In this document: positions 22,809 through 31,545 of the stretch, piece after piece | Position numbering within the stretch: the stretch's first letter is position 1 | Layout: every line of letters begins with the position of its first letter | From: CAYOXM01 sp964407925 | GTDB lineage: Bacteria > Patescibacteriota > Patescibacteriia > SG8-24 | DNA length: 52,496 nucleotides | Direction of reading: 5' to 3' | NCBI GenBank assembly: GCA_964407925.1 | Contig: CAYOXM010000009.1 | Location: 1-52,496 of the forward strand | Made by a program: the position numbers and the translations under genes | The notes under the pieces: model-generated | What the model saw: only the letters and a program-made list of their open reading frames with translations | The model's database searches: none | What the model was told of the DNA's origin: nothing

Positions 22809-24126
22809 AGATACGTTCGGCCTTGAGGCCGGTCATTTTTTCCCAGCGCTTGCGGATGACCTCGGCGTACACGGGGGATTTCTCCATGAGGTAGCACCGA
22901 CGTTTCATCTTGGTGGCGGCCATGAGCGTACTACCGCTACCCCCGAACGGTTCAATGATGAGGTCGCCGCGCTTGGTGAGTATCTTGATGTAGGGGATGA
23001 GGATCTCGGTCGGCTTCGTGCCGAATACGACGCCTTGCCCCGAGTGCTTCTCGTCGGACGCACGAAACTCGATGAAGTCGGTCGGGCAATTCTTCTTGCC
23101 CTTCTCGTATTTCTCCCAGTTTGGCTTGCCGCTGATGGCGTAGAGCGCAGTCTCGTATTCTTCTTGGAGTGGAGCCTCCTCCTCTTCGTGGTTGTACGGC
23201 ACGTCGCCTGACGCACCAACCATCGCGATGTCATGCTTGTTGAAGAAGCGGTACTTCGACGAGAACCCTTGATGCCGGTTCTCGAGGTGCCAGACGATCA
23301 TGTTCTTCACCTTCCAGCGTTTCTCCATCTCGTCCCAGATGGTCCGGATATTTTTCCAGTTCTCGTAGACGATGATGGAGAAGTCGGGCTTGGCTGCCCC
23401 CGCGACGTTCGTCATCCACAGCTCGGTGAAGTTGTCCGGGAGTGATTCGGTCTCAAGGTAGCGGCGGTCGCGCTTATAGCCGAACCCCGTCGTGGCGTCG
23501 CCGTGACGCGTCTTGCCCTTGAGGTAGTCCAGGATGTACGGGGGATCGGTGAAGCACATATCGGCCCTGTGGCCGTCCATGAGCCGCGTGAAGTCGGCCT
23601 CGATGGTGGAGTCGCCGCACATCATCCGGCTCTCGCCGAACGCCCAGACGTCGCCCTTCTTGATCTCAATATCCTTGATATCGAGTTTGGCGAGCTCCTT
23701 TTGGAGATCGAATACCTCCGGCGTGTCTTCTTCGCCGAAGATACGGTCAAGCTCCGTGGAATCGAAGCCGATGTCCGTGAGGAAGGCCTCGTCCAGTTCT
23801 CCGAGCTTATCGAAGTCCCATTCTCCGGTCGTAAGGTTGCTGCGGACGTTGTATTCCTCGAACTCCTCCGTCGTGAGCTTGCGGTTTGGTACGCGTACAT
23901 CGATCTCCTCGTCGCCACGTCCGAGCGCGAGGAGGATTTTGACCCTCTGATGACCGGCAATCAGCCGGTCATCCGTATCGATCGCCGGGATCTCTACGAG
24001 GTTAAATTTTTCTAAAGAACGCTTGAGCTGCTCCGCCTGCTCGTCGGTGAGCTTCCGTGGATTTCCCGACCAGGGGAGCAGCGCCTCTACTTTCCTTTGC
24101 TCCGTCCTCCATTGGAGATCGGACAT
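22798..24126 (-). CDS. ParB-domain / DNA methyltransferase fusion (beta-class N4/N6)
   Basis: A protein of 442 residues from ATG 24126; a GTG 15 bases upstream lies inside a hairpin arm and is less likely. The N-terminal 100 residues are a ParB/sulfiredoxin-like domain (SGNPRKLTDEQAEQLKRSL and LIAGHQRVKILLALG). The methyltransferase domain has the catalytic motif DPPY (CFTDPPYILDY) before the target-recognition region and the SAM-binding FGGSGST near the C terminus; this order is the beta class acting on exocyclic amino groups of A or C. Such fusions accompany terminases in many phages and protect the genome from restriction. No partner restriction gene is present. The last bases overlap the terminase small subunit. 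Confidence 0.9.
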   Translation of the reverse strand: MSDLQWRTEQRKVEALLPWSGNPRKLTDEQAEQLKRSLEKFNLVEIPAIDTDDRLIAGHQRVKILLALGRGDEEIDVRVPNRKLTTEEFEEYNVRSNLTTGEWDFDKLGELDEAFLTDIGFDSTELDRIFGEEDTPEVFDLQKELAKLDIKDIEIKKGDVWAFGESRMMCGDSTIEADFTRLMDGHRADMCFTDPPYILDYLKGKTRHGDATTGFGYKRDRRYLETESLPDNFTELWMTNVAGAAKPDFSIIVYENWKNIRTIWDEMEKRWKVKNMIVWHLENRHQGFSSKYRFFNKHDIAMVGASGDVPYNHEEEEAPLQEEYETALYAISGKPNWEKYEKGKKNCPTDFIEFRASDEKHSGQGVVFGTKPTEILIPYIKILTKRGDLIIEPFGGSGSTLMAATKMKRRCYLMEKSPVYAEVIRKRWEKMTGLKAERIYAA

Positions 24127-24134
24127 ATGAAAAT

Positions 24135-24161
24135 GGGTCACGATGATTTATATCGTGACCC
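24135..24161 (-). terminator. Perfect hairpin just before the methyltransferase start
   Basis: 10-bp arms GGGTCACGAT and ATCGTGACCC with a 7-nt loop. On the minus strand it is followed by ATTTTCATATG, where the last ATG is the methyltransferase start. It can act as a weak terminator for the upstream gene, an attenuator, or an operator. Confidence 0.5.
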
Positions 24162-24198
24162 TATCAACCGCGCTTCAGTATCTGTGGGAAAAATCGTT

Positions 24199-25050
24199 CT
24201 ACTTTTTCCCACGTGCCAGGAACCGCTTTTTTCGTGCCCTCTTGATCTCGCGAACGATGTGTCTTACCTTGGGTGCCTTCTTGGCCGACCCGAGATGCTC
24301 CTGCGCTATTTCGGCAGTAGTGGTCTCGTATGTTTTTTGCTCGACAGAATCAAGGCGCTCCGGATTCTGGTACCATTCCTCAATCTTGAGGTCGCGCTCC
24401 ACGTTCTTCATGGTGCCATAGCGTGGCAGCCCGCGCATTTTGGCGAAGACCGCGACCTCCCTTTTGGCCAGTCGGATGTCTTCCTGCGTAGGGGTCGTGT
24501 AATAGGTGACGGGGATATGCCGGACCGTGCTGAACTTTTCATCCCATCGCAGCTCTCCCCACGGACCGAGCACGAAGTTATGATACGGGGCGGTGATATC
24601 GCCACGGAGGATGTAGATGCCCACGTGCTCCCGGAAATGTTCCGGCAGGTTGAACTGCTGCGTAATGCGTCGTTCCTGAGCGCGACGGTAGTTCACCGGG
24701 ATCTCCTCGTTATGCGCGTCCATACGGCGGTTGTATCCCTCGTAGTCGAGCTTGCCTGCCCGGTATTCGGTCGTAAGAGCTCGACCACGTTCACGATACT
24801 CCTTGTCCTCCATGATCTTGTCGCAGTCTACAAGGTAGGCCTCATTCCAGATTCGTATGGCGTCGTTGGTCTTCAGGCCGCCCTCAGGGATACCGAGTTT
24901 TCGTCGGGTTTCGGCCACGACCGCTTGGAATTCCGGCTCGGTGACCAAGAGTTTCATGGTCGCCAAATTGGCCAAGTAGCTCTTGGGGTGCTTTGGCTGG
25001 ATCCCAGACTTCGTTTTTTTAGCTTTCCTAAGGCCATGAGGTCGGTTCAT
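24199..25050 (-). CDS. Hypothetical protein of the integrated element
   Basis: A soluble protein of 283 residues with basic ends (MNRPHGLRKAKKTKS and RARKKRFLARGKK). The middle has long charged helices (RERGRALTTEYRAGKLDYEGYNRRMDAHNEE) and a short beta-like stretch (HVGIYILRGDITAPYHNFVLGPWGELRWDE). No zinc, nucleotide-binding or nuclease motif is evident. It is the first gene of the minus-strand packaging block and is separated from the methyltransferase by a hairpin. The high Lys/Arg content suits a nucleic-acid-binding role, but the family was not recognised. Confidence 0.7.
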   Translation of the reverse strand: MNRPHGLRKAKKTKSGIQPKHPKSYLANLATMKLLVTEPEFQAVVAETRRKLGIPEGGLKTNDAIRIWNEAYLVDCDKIMEDKEYRERGRALTTEYRAGKLDYEGYNRRMDAHNEEIPVNYRRAQERRITQQFNLPEHFREHVGIYILRGDITAPYHNFVLGPWGELRWDEKFSTVRHIPVTYYTTPTQEDIRLAKREVAVFAKMRGLPRYGTMKNVERDLKIEEWYQNPERLDSVEQKTYETTTAEIAQEHLGSAKKAPKVRHIVREIKRARKKRFLARGKK

Positions 25051-25176
25051 AAAGTGGCACTTGCTAGGCTCCCGATGGAATATGTCAGAACCGCAGCAAA
25101 AACGCGTCTTTGGATGGCAATATTGGTAACAACCTTTATCAAATTATTGGGTCGCGGTAGTTCCGTCAATTCAAAT

Positions 25177-25207
25177 TTGACATGTTTCATCGTTTTTCGT
25201 GTATCAT
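25177..25207 (+). promoter_or_regulatory. Promoter with -35 and -10, leaderless start
   Basis: TTGACA at 25177-25182 and TATCAT at 25202-25207, spacer 19. The ATG at 25214 is exactly the seventh base after the hexamer, so the transcript should begin at the start codon. It is the first promoter of the metal island. Confidence 0.6.
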
Positions 25208-25213
25208 GTGTCC

Positions 25214-25582
25214 ATGCACAAGCCGTTGCACCATCTTCCCAAACTCCTGATCGTCGCGGTTTTCGTCACCGTCGGCATCAGTTTTTGCCATCCCTTTGAT
25301 GTGACCGCCGCCCATGCCCATGAGGCAGCGGGAGACGTGGCACTTGCCGGGGACAATCACTTTCAGGACACACATTGTCAGGGAGCCGCAAAGTCGAACG
25401 GCGTTATTAACGAAAGCACTGTAAGTCGGGCACATGATGCACGGAAAATGATCGCGCAGCTGGCTGCGAACAATCCCGTTGTTACGGTACAAATAACGTT
25501 TCAGGAAACAGAAACGATATCCAACCAAAGCCCAGACCCATTATCGCAGGTGCTGGAGTCTTCAACGATACTGCGCTGTTAA
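25214..25582 (+). CDS. Small exported His-containing protein of the metal island
   Basis: A protein of 122 residues. The hydrophobic N terminus (LPKLLIVAVFVTVGISFCHPF) is a signal peptide or anchor. The short mature part starts with His-rich AAHAHEAAG and later contains DNHFQDTHC, then a polar region ending ILRC. His and Cys clusters would fit weak metal binding outside the cell, but no family was recognised. A GTG 15 bases upstream is ignored because the promoter places transcription start at ATG 25214. A terminator separates it from the lipoprotein gene, so it is a separate unit. Confidence 0.65.
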   Translation: MHKPLHHLPKLLIVAVFVTVGISFCHPFDVTAAHAHEAAGDVALAGDNHFQDTHCQGAAKSNGVINESTVSRAHDARKMIAQLAANNPVVTVQITFQETETISNQSPDPLSQVLESSTILRC

Positions 25583-25600
25583 ACTGACGTTTTTAATTTG

Positions 25601-25640
25601 ACGATGATCCGTAAAGGATTGTCGTTTTTATATATTTTTT
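25601..25640 (+). terminator. Terminator before the lipoprotein gene
   Basis: A 10-bp stem (ACGATGATCC at 25601-25610 with GGATTGTCGT at 25616-25625, two G-U pairs) around GTAAA, followed by a long T/A-rich run. The T/A run probably also supplies the promoter of the next gene. Confidence 0.65.
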
Positions 25641-25647
25641 TCACCTT

Positions 25648-26574
25648 ATGAAGATCAAATTACTTATTGCTTCGCTCGCTCTCGTCCTCGTCGGCGCCGG
25701 ATGCGCCAAACAGTCGGCAACCACACCTTCCGATAGCGCAGGATTGCCGCCGACCGCGCAGCGCGGTGCCGCCAAAGGAACGGAAGACGCGAAACAACCA
25801 GCGCCATCGGATGATGGGGATGATCACGGAGCCGCAGGCGATCACCTTGCCGTACCGGCCGGGTCGCGCATCGCGCTCGATAATCGCAATTCGTTCAGGT
25901 CGGGAGAAGTGACATTTAGCTTCAAGCTGTACGGGCTCGATGGGCACGCCTTCGGCGCCGATGACCTCAAGACAACCCATGAGAAAAAAATGCATTTCCT
26001 CATGGTCCGCGATGACATGACTGGCTATCAACATCTGCATCCTGAATACAAGGACGGAAAGTGGTCTGTGTCGACCGATGTTCCGGAGGTCGGCGACTAC
26101 CAACTCTACGTGGACATCGAGCCGATCGAGGAGAAACCTGTGGTGCTTCGCGTGCCGGTCACGATCGGCAGCAAGACAGCTCAGAAGAACTTCCCAACGC
26201 CGAATAGCGATCAGTCCGCCACAACCGATGGTGTTCAGGTCTCCTTGGAGGCCGAAGATCTGCAAACAAAGGCTGAAGTGCCCCTGACCTTCGTTATTAC
26301 CAAAAACGGCAAGACCGTCGGCGATGTCGGCAAATATCTCGGTGCCTATGGGCACGTCGTCCTGCTTCGCCACAATGACCCGGATGATTTCTATCACGTC
26401 CACCCCGTCACTGAATCAAAACCGATGGATGGCAATGTAGAGTTTGTGGCCACATTCCCGATCAAGGGTCGCTACACCCTCTATGCCCAATTCAACGTCG
26501 ACGGCTCGGTTAGGACGTTCCCGATCACGGTCGATGTCACGAAAGTGGGTGAGGCAGACGGATCGACGCATTAA
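25648..26574 (+). CDS. Lipoprotein with two His-rich (HxHP) beta domains, probable metal-binding
   Basis: A protein of 308 residues. A lipobox (VGAGC) gives lipidated Cys19. After a Pro/Asp/His linker (DDGDDHGAAGDH) come two similar beta-sandwich-like domains. The first carries MHFLMVRDDMTGYQHLHPEY, the second GAYGHVVLLRHNDPDDFYHVHP. I recall this H-x-x-V-x-R-D-D...HLHP signature from proteins next to copper and mercury genes. The paired His/Met residues on strand edges could bind Cu or Ag outside the membrane, a role played by CusF in proteobacteria. The RND adaptor gene starts five bases after its stop, so it is the first gene of the efflux operon. Confidence 0.8.
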   Translation: MKIKLLIASLALVLVGAGCAKQSATTPSDSAGLPPTAQRGAAKGTEDAKQPAPSDDGDDHGAAGDHLAVPAGSRIALDNRNSFRSGEVTFSFKLYGLDGHAFGADDLKTTHEKKMHFLMVRDDMTGYQHLHPEYKDGKWSVSTDVPEVGDYQLYVDIEPIEEKPVVLRVPVTIGSKTAQKNFPTPNSDQSATTDGVQVSLEAEDLQTKAEVPLTFVITKNGKTVGDVGKYLGAYGHVVLLRHNDPDDFYHVHPVTESKPMDGNVEFVATFPIKGRYTLYAQFNVDGSVRTFPITVDVTKVGEADGSTH

Positions 26575-26579
26575 CGCAT

Positions 26580-28403
26580 ATGCAGAAATATAAACATCTT
26601 ATCGCGCTTGCGATCCTCGTGCTGGTAGCTGTTGCAGGCTTCGGCATACATTCCGTCCTCGCAGGACCAGGCCACGATGAAGGCGGAGCCCATGATGCGG
26701 CGGCGCAGGCCGTTGCGGCAAGCATCGCCGTAGAAACGGTCGCGGACTCAAGTCTGTCGGCACTCCAGTCATCCGGCTCTTCATGGGACGGGGAACTGCT
26801 TTCAATGTCGGATGTGCAGGTGCATCCGGTTCGGGAGGGCCAGATCGTCGAGTGGCGCGTCCGGCTGGGGCAGCGCGTGTCGCAGGGAGAGGTGCTCGGA
26901 CGATTGTCGGCGCCGCCGGCGAATCTGGAACTTGCGGCCGCGCTCGGCGAGCGCGCAAGCGCGCTCGTGACGGCGCGAGCGCAGGCAGAAGCGACCGAGC
27001 GTCTGGTTGCCGAATCGAAGACGAGCCTTCTCGCGGTAAGAGAGGCGCTGGAACGGACCCGCGACGCGTCGCTGGCCGTCGCTTCGAACGAGGCGGAGCA
27101 AACGAAGCAAGCGAGCATTGGCGCGGAAAAAGAACTCATTGCTCTTGAGGCGATGCTTCCCGCCAGGCGTCAAACGCTCAGATCGACGCTTGAAAGGACC
27201 GCGTACCGGTTGTCCGGCCAGCTGACGACAAGCGGTTCTTCGCCGTCGACGGCTGAGAGTGTCGCCAACATGCAGTTCAAATCAGGGGTCGGCGTATACA
27301 GCGAAGCGACGCGTACTGCGTACAGGAGCGCGCTTACGTCGCTTCTCGCCGCGCTCCGGACGCCGTCGACGCTCCCGCTGGAGGAGGGGCGCGAGTACCT
27401 TCAGGCGGCGCAAAAACTTCTCTCTGCCAGTTCCGTCGCCGGTGATCTCTCTGAGGAGCGTCTCGGTGAATTGCGGTCGGATCTGGCGGAAGACCAGCAG
27501 GCGCTGAACGACGCCGCCCAAGAACTTGCCCTCCTCGAAAAGGAGATCGTCTCCGCGAAGACCGCGGCAGCGAACGCGGTCCTTGCGGCCGGCGGCGTCG
27601 AGGACAAGAGGACGATGACGGTGACGGAAACCGGCGCGGTTATCGCTGAACGAAAAGCTGAACTCGACGCCAAGACGGCCGAACTGGAAAGAGAGCTCGC
27701 TTTGGCCCGGGCAGGAGTCGACGCGGCGGAAGCCGCCTACCGTGCGATCGCGGCCGGTCTCGGCGGCCAAGACATCGTCGCGTCCAAATCGGGATCCATA
27801 TCGGCCATCTACAAGAACCTGGGCGATCACGTGAGCCCTGACGTCGCCGTCGCGGCGGTAAGCAGTTCGTCGTCCAGGGGTCGTTTCGTGCGCTTCAGGA
27901 TACCGAGCGATGCGCGAAGACCGGACGTCGGCGAAGAACTTGTGATTGAACGCCCCGGCTTCCCGCTGGAAAAAAGGAAAGCGAAAGTGATCGGCATCGG
28001 CCTCGCCCTCGACGCGAACGGCGCGTATGCCGCCGACGCCGATCTCATCGATGAAGTGGACTGGCCGGTTCACTCGTCCGTGCGCGTGATGACAACTGCG
28101 GATCATGGCGGCAAGACTCTGGTTCCGCTCGCGGCCGTATGGTGGTCGGAAGACGGCGCTTCGAACGTCTGGCTCGTCATGGAAAACGACGTCATCCGGT
28201 CCCAAGCGGTCATTGTCGGCCGCGCGGTCGGCGATCGCATTGAAGTCGAAGAAGGCCTGCAGGTCGGCGACCGTTACGTCATGCGCCCCACGCCCGATCT
28301 CAAGACCGGGGACTCAGTTTTGCGCGCGGGCGGATCAGCGGCCAAACAAGAGGAGAGTACGGAACCGCAGGGCGATGGCCACGGGCACTCGCACGACGAA
28401 TAA
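26580..28403 (+). CDS. RND efflux membrane-fusion (periplasmic adaptor) protein, CusB/HlyD type
   Basis: A protein of 607 residues, longer than most CusB proteins. An N-terminal anchor (IALAILVLVAVAGFGIHSVLAG) is followed by the first lipoyl half (VQVHPVREGQIVEWRVRLGQRVSQGEVLGRLS). A very long helical hairpin of about 300 residues, rich in Ala/Glu with coiled-coil heptads, follows. The second lipoyl half is ASKSGSISAIYKNLGDHVSPD, and the beta-barrel and membrane-proximal domains carry VPLAAVWWSEDG and VIVGRAVGDRIEVEEGLQVGDRYV. Both ends are His-rich (GHDEGGAHD and GDGHGHSHDE), consistent with metal binding. It should dock on the pump encoded 11 bases downstream. No TolC-like gene is near. Confidence 0.88.
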   Translation: MQKYKHLIALAILVLVAVAGFGIHSVLAGPGHDEGGAHDAAAQAVAASIAVETVADSSLSALQSSGSSWDGELLSMSDVQVHPVREGQIVEWRVRLGQRVSQGEVLGRLSAPPANLELAAALGERASALVTARAQAEATERLVAESKTSLLAVREALERTRDASLAVASNEAEQTKQASIGAEKELIALEAMLPARRQTLRSTLERTAYRLSGQLTTSGSSPSTAESVANMQFKSGVGVYSEATRTAYRSALTSLLAALRTPSTLPLEEGREYLQAAQKLLSASSVAGDLSEERLGELRSDLAEDQQALNDAAQELALLEKEIVSAKTAAANAVLAAGGVEDKRTMTVTETGAVIAERKAELDAKTAELERELALARAGVDAAEAAYRAIAAGLGGQDIVASKSGSISAIYKNLGDHVSPDVAVAAVSSSSSRGRFVRFRIPSDARRPDVGEELVIERPGFPLEKRKAKVIGIGLALDANGAYAADADLIDEVDWPVHSSVRVMTTADHGGKTLVPLAAVWWSEDGASNVWLVMENDVIRSQAVIVGRAVGDRIEVEEGLQVGDRYVMRPTPDLKTGDSVLRAGGSAAKQEESTEPQGDGHGHSHDE

Positions 28404-28414
28404 GCCCCGGCCAT

Positions 28415-31400
28415 ATGTTGAACAAGATCATCATGTGGGCGATCCGCCATCGGGTCGCCACCGTCATCTTGAGCGCTGCCATCGCCGTCTTCGGCGTATG
28501 GAGCCTCTCGACGATGAAGGTCGACGTCCTGCCTGACGTGAACAAGCCGACGGTCGCCGTGTTTGCAGAGGGCGAAGGGCTCGCGCCTGAAGAGATAGAG
28601 CGATTAATCCTTGTGCCGATCGAAGCGGCGGTCGCGGGAGCGCCTGGCGTTGAACGCGTGCGAGGCACCGCATCATTCGGGCTTGCCATCGTCCAGGCCG
28701 AATTCACCTGGGGCTCCGATGTCTATAGGAACCGCCAGATCATTCAGGAACGGCTTGCGCAATTGAGCCTGCCGGAGGGCGTGAGACCCGTGCTCGGACC
28801 GGTCGCGTCGGTCATGGGCGAAATAATGTGGGCGGGCCTCACTGCGCCCGACGGCGTCAGCGGCATGGAGCTGCGTACGCTTGCCGACTGGACGATCAGG
28901 CCGGCGCTTCTTCGGGTTCCCGGCGTCTCAGATGTCGTCGTCATGGGCGGTGATGTCCGCGAATGGCAGATCAACGTGAACGCCGAGCGTCTTCGCCGGT
29001 ATGGCCTGACGACGGCGGACGTCGTTGCGCAGGTGGAGGGGTCCTTGCGCAACAAGGGCGGCGGCATTCTCGTGCAAGACCAAAAAGAATATCCGATCAG
29101 GATACTCGTCGCCCCATCCGGCATCGACGAACTCAAAGACGTGGGCATCGGCACATTCGATGGGCGCCCCGTGCGTCTTGCCGATGTTGCCGAACTGGTC
29201 GAGGGCGCGAGTCCGGTGCGCGGAAGCGCGACCATCGACGGTAAGCGCGGGGTCATTCTTCGCGTCGTCAAGCAGCCGGAGGCGGAAACGCTCAAGGTCA
29301 CGGAGGCCGTCGATGAAGCGCTTGAATCGCTGCACGCAAGCTTGCCGCGCGGTGTCGAACTCAAGAACGATCTTTTCCGCCAGGAATGGTTCATCCATGC
29401 CGGGCTCGAGAACGTCATCGAGGCGCTGCGCGACGGGACCCTGCTCGTCATCGTCATCCTCATCCTGTTCCTCATGAACGTGCGGACGACGGCGATCACG
29501 CTCACGGCGATCCCCATGAGCATCCTCGTGACCGCCATCGTTTTCCGCGCCTTCGGTTTCTCCGTGAACGTCATGACGCTCGGCGGCTTGGCCGTCGCGA
29601 TCGGCGAGCTGGTCGATGACGCCATCGTCGACGTCGAGAACGTCTTTCGCCGCCTCAACGAATGGCGGCGCTCGGGGATGAAGGAACCGGTCGAAACCGT
29701 CGTCTTCAAGGCGTCGAGCGAAGTGCGGAATTCCATCGTCTACGCCACCATCCTCGTCGCCATAGTCTTTCTCCCAGTCTTCTTCATTCCCGGCGTCGAG
29801 GGACGCCTTCTCGCTCCGCTCGGCCTTGCTTATCTCGTATCGCTCATCGCGTCGCTCGCGGTCTCGCTGACGCTCACGCCGGCGCTCTGCACCTTTCTGC
29901 TGGCGTCGACGCGGTCGAAAGGGCACGAAGGCGAAACGCGTTTCGTTCGCTGGCTTAAAGCGCGGCTGACTCCCGGCATCACTTGGAGCATCACGAATCC
30001 GAAAAAGGTTCTTACTGCCGCGCTCTTGACGATCATCGTCGCCGGAGGTCTTTATGCCAAAGCAGGAAAGGAAGGCATTCCGCCGTTCAACGAGGGGGCG
30101 GTGACGATCAACGTCGTCATGCCTGTCGGTACGGACCTCGTGACCTCCAACGAGTTCGCCTCGCGTGTCGAGGATGCGCTCCGGAAGATCTCCGGCATCA
30201 GGCGCGTCAGCCATTCGACCGGCCGTGCGGGAGCCGATCCGCACGACAGCGGCGCCAACACCAGCGAGATCCAGGTCGCCTTCGAGCCGGGTCTCGAGCG
30301 CGAACGGGCGCGCCTCTTCCGTGAGATCCAGACGACGCTTGATGGCTTTGATGGGGGCGACTTCAGCCTCGGTCAGCCGATCACGCATAAGCTGGAAGAA
30401 TTGCTTTCCGGCGTGCGCGCGCCCATTGTCGTCAAAGTCTTCGGTGATGATCTGATCGCCTTGCGTCAGACGGCTTCGGAAGTCCGCGATGCACTCGCGA
30501 GCCAGACCGGCGTGAAGAACGCGCAGGTTCAGCGCGAAGTGCTCATTCCCGAATTCCGTATCTATCCGAACCGGACGCGTCTTGCCGAGTTCGGCGTCTC
30601 GGACGGCGAAGTGGCCGAGGAACTCGAATCAGGGCTTCTGGGTAGCAAGGTTGGCCAGGTGCAGATCGGCGCCGCTCGCGTGGACGTCGTGGCCCGGTAC
30701 GACCTGACCTCACGCGGTAATGCGTCGGCGCTGCGCGACCTCGCGCTGTCGTTCGAGGGTGTCGAAGCTATGGGAAACGCGACTGACATCCGACTCGAAT
30801 CCGGCAGGAACCGCCTGAGTCACGACGGCGGCAAACGCGTGCTCGTCGTGAGCGCGAATTACCAAGGTAGCGATATCGTCGGTGCCGTCGAAAAGGCGAG
30901 GGAGTCCATGGAAATGCGAAAGCTGCCGACCGGCGTCTCGCTGTCCTTCGAGGGTACGTACAAGAGCCAGAAAGAGAACAGCCGGCGCCTAGCGATGATG
31001 TTCCTTCTCGGCCTCGTCATGATCTTCGGGGTCTTGTATCACGCGTTCAAGTCGACGCCGATCGTCCTGCAGATCATGGCGAACATCCCGACGGCGTTCA
31101 TCGGCGGCATGGTTGGTATCTGGATCACCGGCGGCGTCCTCAGCTTGGCGCACCTCATCGGCTTCATCTCCCTGGCCGGCATCGTTTCCCGCAACGGCAT
31201 CATGCTCATCAGCCATTCCCTGAACCTCGTCCGAAAGGAAGGAATGCCGTTCTCTCCCGAGACCGTGCGTGAGGCCACGCTCGACCGTGTCGTGCCCGTG
31301 CTCATGACCGCGCTCACGGCGTCGCTCGCGCTCATACCATTGCTGTTCGCGGGGGACGCGCCCGGCAAGGAGATGCTCCACCCGCTTGCCGTGGTGATCT

Positions 31401-31504
31401 TCGGCGGTCTCGTCTCATCGACCTTCATATCGTTGTTCCTGACGCCGGCGCTGTTCTACCGGTTCGGTAGGAAGGCGTCAGCCGAATCGGAGGCGTCAGT
31501 CTAG
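28415..31504 (+). CDS. Heavy-metal RND efflux pump (CusA/CzcA type)
   Basis: A protein of 1029 residues, the full length of an RND permease. The N-terminal helix and porter start read MLNKIIMWAIRHRVATVILSAAIAVFGVWSLSTMKVDVLPDVNKPTVAVFAEGEGLAPEEIERLI. Two sets of helices flank large porter loops, e.g. TTAITLTAIPMSILVTAIVFRAFGFSVNVMTLGGLAVAIGELVDDAIVDVENVFRR, which includes the acidic proton-relay residues of the HME class (E..D..D..D..E). The second half repeats this (GLVMIFGVLYHAFKSTPIVLQIMANIPTAFIGG; HLIGFISLAGIVSRNGIMLI). It uses the proton gradient to expel Cu/Ag or Zn/Co-type ions; copper is favoured by the neighbours. A monoderm cell would have only an inner membrane for it. Confidence 0.92.
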   Translation: MLNKIIMWAIRHRVATVILSAAIAVFGVWSLSTMKVDVLPDVNKPTVAVFAEGEGLAPEEIERLILVPIEAAVAGAPGVERVRGTASFGLAIVQAEFTWGSDVYRNRQIIQERLAQLSLPEGVRPVLGPVASVMGEIMWAGLTAPDGVSGMELRTLADWTIRPALLRVPGVSDVVVMGGDVREWQINVNAERLRRYGLTTADVVAQVEGSLRNKGGGILVQDQKEYPIRILVAPSGIDELKDVGIGTFDGRPVRLADVAELVEGASPVRGSATIDGKRGVILRVVKQPEAETLKVTEAVDEALESLHASLPRGVELKNDLFRQEWFIHAGLENVIEALRDGTLLVIVILILFLMNVRTTAITLTAIPMSILVTAIVFRAFGFSVNVMTLGGLAVAIGELVDDAIVDVENVFRRLNEWRRSGMKEPVETVVFKASSEVRNSIVYATILVAIVFLPVFFIPGVEGRLLAPLGLAYLVSLIASLAVSLTLTPALCTFLLASTRSKGHEGETRFVRWLKARLTPGITWSITNPKKVLTAALLTIIVAGGLYAKAGKEGIPPFNEGAVTINVVMPVGTDLVTSNEFASRVEDALRKISGIRRVSHSTGRAGADPHDSGANTSEIQVAFEPGLERERARLFREIQTTLDGFDGGDFSLGQPITHKLEELLSGVRAPIVVKVFGDDLIALRQTASEVRDALASQTGVKNAQVQREVLIPEFRIYPNRTRLAEFGVSDGEVAEELESGLLGSKVGQVQIGAARVDVVARYDLTSRGNASALRDLALSFEGVEAMGNATDIRLESGRNRLSHDGGKRVLVVSANYQGSDIVGAVEKARESMEMRKLPTGVSLSFEGTYKSQKENSRRLAMMFLLGLVMIFGVLYHAFKSTPIVLQIMANIPTAFIGGMVGIWITGGVLSLAHLIGFISLAGIVSRNGIMLISHSLNLVRKEGMPFSPETVREATLDRVVPVLMTALTASLALIPLLFAGDAPGKEMLHPLAVVIFGGLVSSTFISLFLTPALFYRFGRKASAESEASV

Positions 31505-31545
31505 ACGATCGGATGGTAAATAATGATTCAATAAAACATACATCT

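Larger units (their letters stand above)
17078..25100. mobile_element. Integrated element next to tRNA-Gln: recombinase, terminase and methyltransferase, no virion genes
   Basis: Between tRNA-Gln and the metal island lie a serine recombinase, an HNH-like protein, terminase large and small subunits, a ParB-methyltransferase fusion, an unknown phage-type protein and an unknown two-gene cassette. The left end is less GC-rich than the flanking core genes. No portal, capsid, protease or tail gene is present, so this is either a decayed prophage or a small element that depends on another phage. Ends are approximate: no convincing attachment repeat was found, and serine integrases leave only very short cores. 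A weak match to the tRNA 3' end occurs at 25091-25102. Confidence 0.65.

Noticed and set aside
25091..25102. Match of CCGCAGCAAAAA to the tRNA-Gln 3' end as a possible attR
   Set aside because: Only 11 of 12 bases match and half of the match is an A-run; a serine recombinase would not be expected to leave a tRNA-derived repeat. Chance is a sufficient explanation.
28928..30388. 486-residue open frame antisense to the RND pump gene
   Set aside because: It is the shadow of an unmistakable CusA/CzcA gene; composition is dominated by Arg, Asp and Glu without any domain.
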